Assembly: GCA_900555525.1 (NCBI GenBank)
Contig: USLP01000132.1
Span: forward strand, 1 to 5,079
DNA length: 5,079 nt
From: an uncultured Eubacteriales bacterium
GTDB lineage: Bacteria > Bacillota > Clostridia > UMGS1840
Direction: 5' to 3'
Shown: positions 1 through 5,079 of the stretch, piece by piece
How positions within the stretch are numbered: the stretch's first letter is position 1
Layout: every line of letters begins with the position of its first letter
Notes under the pieces: model-generated
The model's input: only the letters and a program-made list of their open reading frames with translations
The model's database searches: none
What the model was told of the DNA's origin: nothing
Made by a program: the position numbers and the translations under genes

Positions 1-1012
1 CCCCCCCGTTTGTTTTATAAACAAGATTGGAATGATTTTTCACAATGGGACTTTCGGGGTGTATGCCCTCCCAGTTACCTGAAAAGCATTGCCAAAAACC
101 AACGTATTTTATGCCGTATTCATTTTTCAGTCTTTTGATAAACGGTTTTATACCATTGGGGAATTTTTCTTTATCGACATAAAAATCCCAAAGCTTTCTG
201 CCGTCTTTTTCCGTAAACCAGCCGTCATCAACCAAAAACCACCTTACGGGGACATTGTTATCATAAAAATCTTTTGCTTTTTCGGCTACTTTATCCGCTG
301 TTACATCTATTCTGCAAGAATCCCATGAGCACCACCCCAAATATTCAAACATTTCGGGAAGCGGTTTATCTTTGCGCATTGAACGAGCCAAGCCTAAATA
401 TGAAAATCCTGCCTCGACTGTTTTTCCTGCAAGCACAAACGGGTCTTTATCCCATGCCAATACGGCAATTTTGCCCGAAATTTGGCGATAACCGCCCGTA
501 TATGGCGACAAAGTAAGCTCCAGTTCCCTGCCGTTTCCGTGGATTTCACCTTTAAAATCCCCATCGCACAACGGCATAATATGGAAATTCATATCGTTTT
601 TCTTCCACATAAGCGAAGCAATTCTTTTGGGAGCATTTATTATATCATCGCAGAAAAATTCTCTCGACCAACAATCGGATTTTTCGGGAATGAAGTAATA
701 GCTTCCGACAGCCGACTGCGCTTTTTCTTTCGGGGTAAGATATATTTTTACGCTGTCATACGAGAAAAACGTACGCCTTATATCATAGCTTGCACCTTTT
801 TCTATTTCTGCGTCAACATAAAAGCAAGCCGTATCACCGTTTTTTAAGACCTCAACTCTTGCTTTTGCAAGCGTTTCTTCGCTTTCTGAAAGCGCAGTAA
901 ATTCACAGAAGTTATCGCCTGAAGCTGTAAGTGTTGTTTCTAAAATTTCGCCCTTATAATTTTTCAGTTCAGCTTTTAAATCAAATTCAAAATTTTTTAT
1001 AAAATTAAACAT
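1..1012 (-). CDS. Alpha-galactosidase, Sip1/raffinose-synthase-like (GH36 type), N-terminal part, cut by window edge
   Basis: This minus-strand frame is open from an ATG at 1012-1010 to the window edge, giving 337 codons of the N-terminal part. The motif GWCSWDSC at about residues 226-233 and VDDGW at about 261-265 are the characteristic start of the catalytic barrel in Sip1/raffinose-synthase proteins, followed by a KYVGFWQ strand at about 302-308. Residues 1-215 are beta-rich, matching the N-terminal beta domain of GH36 enzymes. The nucleophile and acid/base aspartates of the family lie beyond the edge and cannot be checked. The family cleaves or transfers alpha-1,6-galactosyl groups of raffinose-type sugars; in bacteria hydrolysis is the likely role (inference). 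There is no signal peptide, so it is probably cytoplasmic. The start is supported by AAAGGA at 1021-1026 (minus strand), 8 nt upstream. It is divergent from the AraC-type regulator at 1151. A related GH36 or GH31-like specificity cannot be excluded. Confidence 0.86.
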   Translation of the reverse strand, partial: MFNFIKNFEFDLKAELKNYKGEILETTLTASGDNFCEFTALSESEETLAKARVEVLKNGDTACFYVDAEIEKGASYDIRRTFFSYDSVKIYLTPKEKAQSAVGSYYFIPEKSDCWSREFFCDDIINAPKRIASLMWKKNDMNFHIMPLCDGDFKGEIHGNGRELELTLSPYTGGYRQISGKIAVLAWDKDPFVLAGKTVEAGFSYLGLARSMRKDKPLPEMFEYLGWCSWDSCRIDVTADKVAEKAKDFYDNNVPVRWFLVDDGWFTEKDGRKLWDFYVDKEKFPNGIKPFIKRLKNEYGIKYVGFWQCFSGNWEGIHPESPIVKNHSNLVYKTNGG

Positions 1013-1020
1013 TTTTTCTG

Positions 1021-1026
1021 TCCTTT
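1021..1026 (-). promoter_or_regulatory. Ribosome binding site of the alpha-galactosidase gene
   Basis: The minus strand reads AAAGGA followed by 8 nt and then ATG (1012-1010). This is a good Shine-Dalgarno match with near-ideal spacing and fixes the start codon. No other in-frame start is better placed. Confidence 0.75.
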
Positions 1027-1044
1027 CGGTTTTTTATTTATCAT

Positions 1045-1074
1045 ATCATATTTTTTTTGAAAAATCTATTGCAA
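1045..1074 (-). promoter_or_regulatory. Predicted sigma-A-type promoter of the alpha-galactosidase gene
   Basis: On the minus strand a -35-like TTGCAA (1074-1069) is followed by an 18-bp A/T-rich spacer and a -10-like TATGAT (1050-1045). A second TATGAT overlaps at 1045-1040. Transcription would start near 1038, leaving a leader of about 25 nt that carries the AAAGGA ribosome binding site. The -35 is imperfect (TTGACA is consensus), as is usual for promoters that need an activator. The TTGCAA hexamer is its own reverse complement and is also the -35 of the divergent promoter. Prediction from sequence only. Confidence 0.5.
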
Positions 1075-1098
1075 AATGTTGCATATATATGTTATAAT
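1069..1098 (+). promoter_or_regulatory. Predicted sigma-A-type promoter of the AraC-family regulator
   Basis: TTGCAA (1069-1074), an 18-bp spacer and a perfect TATAAT -10 (1093-1098) preceded by TG at 1090-1091, which makes it an extended -10. The start of transcription would fall near 1105, giving a leader of about 46 nt before the regulator's ATG at 1151. The strong extended -10 suggests substantial basal activity unless repressed; an AATGTTGCA repeat copy starts on the last bases of the -10. Confidence 0.6.
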
Positions 1099-1104
1099 GT
1101 TGCA
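1069..1104. promoter_or_regulatory. Candidate AraC-type operator: phased TTGCA repeats
   Basis: The nonamer AATGTTGCA occurs twice in the same orientation, at 1075-1083 and 1096-1104, exactly 21 bp apart (two helical turns). A third TTGCA core at 1069-1073 is 10 bp upstream of the first, so all three lie on about the same helix face. The first two cores also form an inverted repeat TGCAA-4-TTGCA at 1070-1083. Direct half-sites 21 bp apart are the araI1-I2 geometry of AraC proteins (established). Seen from the alpha-galactosidase, the two nonamers sit at about -37 to -45 and -58 to -66, a classic activator position. Seen from the regulator, they cover its spacer and -10/start region, suggesting autorepression (inference). 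Confidence 0.5.
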
Positions 1105-1111
1105 CAGAAGA

Positions 1112-1142
1112 AATGTTTTTATGTAAATTAATGTTTTTATGT
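1112..1142 (+). repeat. 13-bp direct repeat in the regulator's leader
   Basis: AATGTTTTTATGT occurs at 1112-1124 and again at 1130-1142, with an 18-bp period and 5 bp (AAATT) between copies. The second copy ends just before the GAGGA ribosome binding site at 1143-1147. It may be a small tandem duplication in an AT-rich leader. It is too short and unpaired to be a terminator or riboswitch. Its function is unknown. Confidence 0.6.
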
Positions 1143-1150
1143 GAGGACTT

Positions 1151-1918
1151 ATGGAGAGATATTACAATTTTTACAGACCGATACTAACGGATAAAAATTT
1201 TTCGGATTTGAATCCGATAGACTGCGGTTGGGCGCATTGCCGCCCGAGTTTGAAAAATGTTGCTTACAGAAATCATTACGTCATTCATTACATAGTGAAA
1301 GGCGGCGGCACTGTAAACGTAAAAAACAAAACCGAAAATGTAAAATCGGGCGAAATATTTTTTATAAAGCCAGACACCGCAATAACATATACTGCGTCAA
1401 AAAACGAACCGTGGGAATATATATGGATAAGTCTAACAGGCGATTTGGCAAAAAAAATCGACAAAATATCGGAAATTAAACGAAAATTTGACGGTGATGA
1501 ATTTTTTGAGATTAAAAATTGCGAGAGGTATATGTCTTTAAAAGAAGAATATCTCGCATCGCTTCTTTTCCGTATTTATATTCGGCTTTTTTCAAAAAAA
1601 GAAAAACAAAATCCCGTATATGCCGCAAAAAATTATATCGATATTTCATACAGTCAGCTTCAAAGTCTGTCAAAAATGGCGGCAGATCTTGGAATCGACC
1701 GTCATCATTTATCAAGAATTTTCAAACAAGAGTTTGGCATAAGTATGCAGGATTATTTAATAAAAAAACGAATGAAAGAAGCAAAAAAATTGCTTCATGC
1801 AGGCTTTAACGTTTCACAGACGGCGTTTTCCGTAGGCTATCGGGACCAATTCGTGTTTTCAAAGGCTTTCAAGAAATATTACGGTATTTCGCCGTCACAA
1901 ACGAAAAAGGCGGACTGA
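1151..1918 (+). CDS. AraC-family transcriptional regulator (MsmR/RafR-like)
   Basis: This 255-aa protein has the two-part AraC layout. An N-terminal cupin-like sensing domain at about residues 25-97 includes HYVIHYIVKGGGTV and the EPWEYIWISLTG segment typical of Bacillota AraC proteins of the MsmR/RafR/MelR group that sense alpha-galactosides. The C-terminal domain has two helix-turn-helix units: SLSKMAADLGIDRHHLSRIF at about 172-191 and the diagnostic second HTH at about 220-248, ending YYGISP. The linker is short, so the protein is slightly smaller than the usual 270-300 aa. The ATG at 1151 follows GAGGA (1143-1147) at slightly short spacing; the in-frame ATG at 1121 is followed at once by TAA and cannot be used. 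It is divergent from the alpha-galactosidase, its probable target, and convergent with the GH2 gene. The likely role is a cytoplasmic sugar-responsive activator and autorepressor; the exact ligand is inferred from context only. Confidence 0.93.
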   Translation: MERYYNFYRPILTDKNFSDLNPIDCGWAHCRPSLKNVAYRNHYVIHYIVKGGGTVNVKNKTENVKSGEIFFIKPDTAITYTASKNEPWEYIWISLTGDLAKKIDKISEIKRKFDGDEFFEIKNCERYMSLKEEYLASLLFRIYIRLFSKKEKQNPVYAAKNYIDISYSQLQSLSKMAADLGIDRHHLSRIFKQEFGISMQDYLIKKRMKEAKKLLHAGFNVSQTAFSVGYRDQFVFSKAFKKYYGISPSQTKKAD

Positions 1919-1932
1919 CAATCCGCCTTTTT
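1904..1932. terminator. Bidirectional intrinsic terminator between convergent genes
   Basis: AAAAAGGCGGA (1904-1914) pairs with TCCGCCTTTTT (1922-1932): an 11-bp stem with a G+C-rich core, a 7-nt loop, and an A/T tract on each side, so a U-tail is produced in either direction. The regulator's TGA (1916-1918) lies inside the loop, so the left arm is coding sequence. On the minus strand the GH2 gene ends TAG (1936-1934) followed directly by TAA (1933-1931), then the stem. One element therefore ends both genes. Confidence 0.88.
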
Positions 1933-1933
1933 A

Positions 1934-3691
1934 CTATTCTTCTATTTTTGCTTTCTGCGCATTAATTTTATAAAAAATTTCGGGGTCAAATTTGAACTGT
2001 CTGTCATATGTCATAAGACCGTTTTGCTCCTGCTCTACATCATAAAGCTGTGTGTAGCAGAATCCGAGCATTTTTTCGTCCTTCAAAAGAACTTCGGTAA
2101 GTCCTCTGTAACGTTCAATAAATTCTTCCTCCGTTTTGGGGGCATTTCCGTAACCCCAAGCGTCTCCGCCCGATTTATAAGACCACTGTATACCGCCGTA
2201 TTCGCTTACAAAGTAAGGCTCACCCTTTCTTGTTTGTCTTAATGGGTGGGGTTCATAGTATTTATTATCGTAATGTTCATGAAATTCCTTTGGATCCTGG
2301 CTATAATCATGTACATCATATATATCGGTTACAACATGAAAGTTTCCGCTTGTGTCTATTACGGGACGAGTTGTATCCGCCGCTTTTGTTGCAAGATATA
2401 TAATCCTTAAAAGTTCGTTAGATTGCTGTCCGCCATATGCGTCCCAGGTTTCGTTCATAGGACACCAGCCTATTATCGACGGATGCGCAAAATCCCTTTC
2501 CATAGCCTCAAGCCATTCGGGAAGAATGTATTCCAATGCCGAAACATTTCTTATATCAACACCCCAGTTAGGATATTCTCCCCAAACAAGGTATCCGAGC
2601 TTGTCAGCCCAATACAAAAATCTCGGTTCAAATATTTTTTCATGAAGTCTTGCACCGTTAAAGCCGAGTTTCATGGAATATTCTATATCAGCCTTTAAAG
2701 CTTCATCTGTAGGTGCGGTATAAATACCGTCGGGATAAAAGCCTTGATCCAAAACCCATCTGCCGAAAACTTTTTTGCCGTTTAATGTAAAAGCCTTTTC
2801 GGTAAGCGCAACACTTCGCAATCCGAAATATCCCGTGATTTTATCTTCTGTTCCGTTTTCATCGGTCAAAACAGCCGTAAAATCATAGAGTTCACCGTTT
2901 CCGACCTCCCAAAGATGCTTTTCGGTCAATTTTACGGTTACATTTGTATTCATACCTTCTACTGACGTTTCAGCATTACCGACTTCTTTTCCGTTATAAA
3001 AAGCTGTTATTTTAAGCTTTGAATTAACGCAATAATCGGAAAGTTTGAAATCAAAATTAACGCCGGCATTTTCAATATCTGAAACCGTTTTGAAATTTTT
3101 TATGTAATTCTTCGGAACAAATTCAAGCCAAACGGTCTGCCAAATACCCGTTGTTCTTGTGTAGAAACAGCCTTCGCTCTCTCTGTATATAGACTGCTTA
3201 CCCGAGGGCTGCTTCGTACTCCTTATATCGTCGATTGCGCAAACCGTAACAGTGTTTTTACCGTCTTTTAAAAAGTCTGTAATATCAAATGAAAATGAAC
3301 TGTAGCCGCCCTTATGCTCTCCGACGGGCTGTTTGTTCACATAAACTATAGCGTGGTAATCAACCGCACCGAAATGAATTATTGTTCTTTTTCCTTTTTG
3401 GCTGCTTGGAATTTCAAACTCTTTTAAATACCATACACAGTCCATAAAATCAGTATTTCCAATTCCCGAAAGCTTGCTCTCGGGTGAAAAAGGAACAATT
3501 ATTTTATCATTAAGACTGTCTCTGTGATTGAAATCATATTTACAGAATTCAGGCTTTGAGAAAATATGATATATATTGGAAAGTCCCGTTCTTCCGTTAT
3601 CAATTTCAAACTGCCATTCGCCGTTTAAGTTTATCCAGTCCTCTCTTACAAGCTGCGGACGAGGATATTCGTTTCTTGGAATATTAGTCAT
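1934..3691 (-). CDS. Glycoside hydrolase family 2 enzyme (beta-galactosidase/beta-glucuronidase-like), compact form
   Basis: This 585-aa protein has the three core GH2 modules: an N-terminal jelly-roll sugar-binding domain (about 10-190, with GGYSSFSFDITDFL and ending TTGIWQTVWLE), an immunoglobulin-like domain (about 197-297), and a TIM-barrel (about 300-585). The acid/base glutamate is E414 in PMNETWD and the nucleophile is E497 in YFVSEYGG, so it should be an active retaining exo-beta-glycosidase. It lacks the C-terminal extensions of LacZ-type enzymes and has no signal peptide, so it probably acts in the cytoplasm. GH2 covers galactosidases, glucuronidases, mannosidases and arabinopyranosidases; the barrel sequence ARLHEKIFEP differs from the LacZ and GusA patterns, so the substrate is uncertain. 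The ATG at 3691 is chosen: AGGGGTG (3704-3698) sits 6 nt upstream. A GTG at 3700 in the same frame would add three residues but is part of that ribosome binding site. The gene has its own promoter and converges on the AraC-type regulator. Confidence 0.92.
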   Translation of the reverse strand: MTNIPRNEYPRPQLVREDWINLNGEWQFEIDNGRTGLSNIYHIFSKPEFCKYDFNHRDSLNDKIIVPFSPESKLSGIGNTDFMDCVWYLKEFEIPSSQKGKRTIIHFGAVDYHAIVYVNKQPVGEHKGGYSSFSFDITDFLKDGKNTVTVCAIDDIRSTKQPSGKQSIYRESEGCFYTRTTGIWQTVWLEFVPKNYIKNFKTVSDIENAGVNFDFKLSDYCVNSKLKITAFYNGKEVGNAETSVEGMNTNVTVKLTEKHLWEVGNGELYDFTAVLTDENGTEDKITGYFGLRSVALTEKAFTLNGKKVFGRWVLDQGFYPDGIYTAPTDEALKADIEYSMKLGFNGARLHEKIFEPRFLYWADKLGYLVWGEYPNWGVDIRNVSALEYILPEWLEAMERDFAHPSIIGWCPMNETWDAYGGQQSNELLRIIYLATKAADTTRPVIDTSGNFHVVTDIYDVHDYSQDPKEFHEHYDNKYYEPHPLRQTRKGEPYFVSEYGGIQWSYKSGGDAWGYGNAPKTEEEFIERYRGLTEVLLKDEKMLGFCYTQLYDVEQEQNGLMTYDRQFKFDPEIFYKINAQKAKIEE

Positions 3692-3697
3692 TTTTTG

Positions 3698-3704
3698 CAC
3701 CCCT
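3698..3704 (-). promoter_or_regulatory. Ribosome binding site that decides the GH2 start
   Basis: The minus strand reads AGGGGTG, then CAAAAA, then ATG (3691-3689). The GTG at 3700-3698 lies within this purine-rich site and has no good site of its own, so the ATG is the better start. Confidence 0.65.
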
Positions 3705-3720
3705 ATATGTTTTTTCTTTT

Positions 3721-3750
3721 ATTTTACCATATTAAAACATAGTGTGTCAA
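3721..3750 (-). promoter_or_regulatory. Strong sigma-A-type promoter of the GH2 gene
   Basis: On the minus strand, a perfect -35 TTGACA (3750-3745), an 18-bp spacer, and -10 TAAAAT (3726-3721) preceded by TG at 3729-3728 (extended -10). Transcription would start near 3714, about 23 nt before the ATG. A small odd palindrome, GTCA-A-TGAC (3746-3754), overlaps the -35 and could be an operator, but it is too short to be convincing. This promoter makes the GH2 gene separable from the upstream yitT-like gene. Confidence 0.7.
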
Positions 3751-3783
3751 TGACTTATTCTACAAAAAAATTGACCTTTTCTC

Positions 3784-4623
3784 TTATCGGTAATACCGAA
3801 ATCCTTCGCCCAAAACTTCTTTTGACGGAGTTACAATCATAAAATTTCCTTTTTTTCGTAGTTCCTCCGTCTTTTTCAGTTCCTCCGCTTCTTTGGTTTT
3901 CATAACACACATAATCAGTTTTCGTTTTCTATCCGAATAGCCGCCGAATACGTCTATAACCGTTACTCCCCTGTTAAGATATCCGCAGATTAAATTTTTT
4001 ATCTCGTTTTCGTTTTCCGTAACAACGAAAACGAGAACGCCGCTGTTTTTTGAGGCAATAATTCCGTCAATGACAGCAGTTGAAACCACGAGAGAAATAA
4101 TTCCGTACATGGAAAGAGCGATATCGCCGAAAACTATAGCGGATGCGCCGATTATTATTAAGTCAACCACCGTCATTATAAACCCTATAGAAAGCTCGGG
4201 GTGTCTTTTTTGCGATATTCTGGAAATTATATCCGTTCCGCCCGTTGTCGCTCCTTGGATAAATGTTAATCCTATACCTATTCCCATAAGTATTCCGCCG
4301 AAAACAGAATTCAAGAACAAATCATCGGTTAAGCTTGGCAAAAATTCCGTAAAAGAAACAAATACGGTTATTGATAAAATTCCCAATATTGAATCCAAAA
4401 CAAATTTTCTGCCAAGCGTTACATATGCAATAATGCACATTAAAATATTTCCGCTCATTACGGCAAAACCGATTGATATGCCGAATTTATAATGCAAAAT
4501 CGTTGCAATTCCGCTTAAACCGCCCGTAACGATTTTTGACGGTACGAGAAAAACATTTACCGAAAGCGCAAAAAGTAATGTTCCAAGGAGAACAGCAACG
4601 TATTTTTTCACAAAATTAACCAT
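3784..4623 (-). CDS. YitT/DUF2179 family membrane protein
   Basis: This 279-aa protein begins with a predicted membrane domain (about residues 8-190) holding several hydrophobic helices and the family signatures FLVPSKIVTGGLSG near the N-terminus and GATTGGTDIISRI in the middle. A soluble C-terminal DUF2179 domain (about 192-275) contains NRGVTVIDVFGGYS and ends EVLGEGF. This is the standard YitT layout and length (about 280 aa). The family is widespread in Bacillota; its transport or sensing role is not established. The ATG at 4623 gives the usual short tail before helix 1. A GTG at 4635 in the same frame would add four residues, but it lies inside a hairpin stem and has only a weak GAAAG upstream. 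Neither start has a good ribosome binding site. It lies downstream of mtaB on the same strand, 49 nt away, with the GH2 gene following. No clear terminator is seen after it. Confidence 0.92.
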   Translation of the reverse strand: MVNFVKKYVAVLLGTLLFALSVNVFLVPSKIVTGGLSGIATILHYKFGISIGFAVMSGNILMCIIAYVTLGRKFVLDSILGILSITVFVSFTEFLPSLTDDLFLNSVFGGILMGIGIGLTFIQGATTGGTDIISRISQKRHPELSIGFIMTVVDLIIIGASAIVFGDIALSMYGIISLVVSTAVIDGIIASKNSGVLVFVVTENENEIKNLICGYLNRGVTVIDVFGGYSDRKRKLIMCVMKTKEAEELKKTEELRKKGNFMIVTPSKEVLGEGFRYYR

Positions 4624-4656
4624 AAAAAATAACACATTCTTTCATGTGTTATTTTT
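4624..4656 (-). terminator. AT-rich hairpin with U-tract, probable mtaB terminator, abutting the yitT-like start
   Basis: AAAAATAACACAT (4625-4637) is perfectly complementary to ATGTGTTATTTTT (4644-4656) with a 6-nt loop: a 13-bp stem with only two to three G-C pairs, ending in a U-run on the minus strand 17 nt after the mtaB stop. This resembles an intrinsic terminator, though a weak one. The run of U is followed immediately by the yitT-like ATG (4623-4621), so the structure also covers the region where that gene's ribosome binding site should be. Confidence 0.55.
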
Positions 4657-4672
4657 CGCATTTTTTTATTTT

Positions 4673-5079
4673 TTATTCTATAATTTTCCCTATTGCGCTA
4701 AGTCCGTCTATACGCTCGATTTTTACATTTTTGATTTTTCCTTTAAGCTCGTTTCCGCCCAAAACAAATACGGGAATATAATTTTCGGAAAAGCCGTGCA
4801 TATATCCTTTTTTTCCTTCTTCAAAAAGAACACAAAGCGTTCGTCCGACATATGACGAAAGAATTTCCTTTTCGCTCATTTCGGACAGCTTAATGATAAT
4901 TTTACTTCGTTCGTCTTTTACGGTTTCGCTGACTTGGTTTTCCATTTCCGCCGCTTTTGTGCCGTTTCTTTTGGAATATTTAAAAGTATGAATTTTCAAA
5001 AAGCCCGCTTTTTTTGCAAGCTCGACCGTTTCGTTAAATTCTTCCTGCGTTTCTTCGGGAAAACCGACTATAATATCGG
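4673..5079 (-). CDS. mtaB: MtaB, tRNA N6-threonylcarbamoyladenosine-37 methylthiotransferase, C-terminal part, cut by window edge
   Basis: The last 134 codons of a minus-strand gene are visible, ending TAA at 4675-4673; the rest lies beyond the right edge. Residues 1-7 of the fragment are DIIVGFP, the end of the radical-SAM barrel motif of MiaB-like enzymes, followed by HTFKYSKRNGT at about 30-40, which is typical of the MtaB (YqeV) branch. The ERSK segment and the C-terminal TRAM-type RNA-binding domain (about 73-134, with GRTLCVLFEE and the NYIPVFV strand) complete the family pattern. The enzyme uses two iron-sulfur clusters and S-adenosylmethionine to turn t6A37 into ms2t6A37 in tRNA reading ANN codons (family knowledge); the cluster cysteines are outside the window. 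Residue 8 is Glu where Gly is common (GFPEET instead of GFPGET). MiaB or RimO are less likely because of the KRNGT motif. Confidence 0.86.
   Translation of the reverse strand, partial: DIIVGFPEETQEEFNETVELAKKAGFLKIHTFKYSKRNGTKAAEMENQVSETVKDERSKIIIKLSEMSEKEILSSYVGRTLCVLFEEGKKGYMHGFSENYIPVFVLGGNELKGKIKNVKIERIDGLSAIGKIIE

Noticed and set aside
89..847. Three plus-strand open frames of 79-121 codons (89-328, 274-516, 482-847)
   Set aside because: They lie antisense to the alpha-galactosidase, which has clear family motifs and a good ribosome binding site. They overlap each other and have no recognisable domains.
2352..2698. Two overlapping plus-strand open frames of 91-97 codons inside the GH2 gene
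   Set aside because: They are antisense to the conserved GH2 barrel segment, overlap each other in different frames, and show no motif or ribosome binding site.
3771..3796. Possible plus-strand promoter TTGACC ... TAATAC
   Set aside because: The spacer is only 14 bp and it would point into the antisense of the yitT-like gene with no gene to drive.
3786..3797. CGGTA-A-TACCG palindrome at the end of the yitT-like gene as a terminator
   Set aside because: The 5-bp arms have a one-base loop, lie within coding sequence, and have no adjoining U-tract, so this is not a plausible terminator.
4070..4492. Plus-strand open frame of 140 codons antisense to the yitT-like gene
   Set aside because: Its proline- and isoleucine-rich composition is what the complement of glycine-rich membrane-protein codons gives. 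It has no ribosome binding site or domain, and the minus-strand frame is a clear family match.
4608..4661. Short minus-strand frame starting ATG at 4661 (17 codons) between mtaB and the yitT-like gene, as a leader peptide
   Set aside because: It has no ribosome binding site and no run of regulatory codons, and it is a by-product of the hairpin sequence.
1..5079. Search for CRISPR arrays, tRNA/rRNA, insertion sequences, toxin-antitoxin or defence genes
   Set aside because: There are no spaced repeats of CRISPR size, no tRNA-like cloverleaf, no transposase or terminal inverted repeats, and every stretch over 150 bases is explained by the listed genes.

Overview
The window comes from a low-GC, AT-rich bacterium, most likely an anaerobic gut-type member of the Bacillota (Clostridia). 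This rests on the codon bias towards A/T-ending and AAA/GAA codons, sigma-A-like promoters, purine-rich ribosome binding sites, compact U-tailed hairpin terminators, and the gene families present (MsmR/RafR-like AraC regulator, YitT/DUF2179 membrane protein, MtaB). I cannot name a species.

Layout, left to right: (1) positions 1-1012, minus strand, hold the first 337 codons of a Sip1/raffinose-synthase-like alpha-galactosidase (GH36 type) that runs off the left edge. (2) 1013-1150 is a divergent intergenic region. It has two sigma-A-like promoters that appear to share one self-complementary -35 hexamer, helically phased TTGCA repeats that look like an AraC-type operator, and a 13-bp direct repeat in the regulator's leader. 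(3) 1151-1918, plus strand, encodes a 255-aa AraC-family regulator. (4) 1904-1932 is a bidirectional hairpin terminator that overlaps the regulator's stop codon and also serves the convergent gene. (5) 1934-3691, minus strand, encodes a compact (585 aa) cytoplasmic GH2 glycosidase with both catalytic glutamates visible. (6) 3692-3783 holds its own promoter. (7) 3784-4623, minus strand, encodes a YitT/DUF2179 membrane protein. (8) 4624-4656 is an AT-rich hairpin just in front of the yitT-like start. (9) 4673-5079, minus strand, is the 3' end of mtaB, the tRNA t6A37 methylthiotransferase.

The left 3.7 kb reads as a small sugar-utilisation island: an alpha-galactosidase, a divergently transcribed regulator of the raffinose/melibiose type, and a GH2 beta-glycosidase. 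Neither glycosidase shows a signal peptide, so both would act in the cytoplasm on imported oligosaccharides; no transporter is in the window. The right 1.3 kb (YitT-like protein, MtaB) is ordinary Clostridia housekeeping-type sequence. I see no mobile element, CRISPR array, RNA gene or defence system. The most distinctive signal is the architecture of the 138-bp divergent control region.
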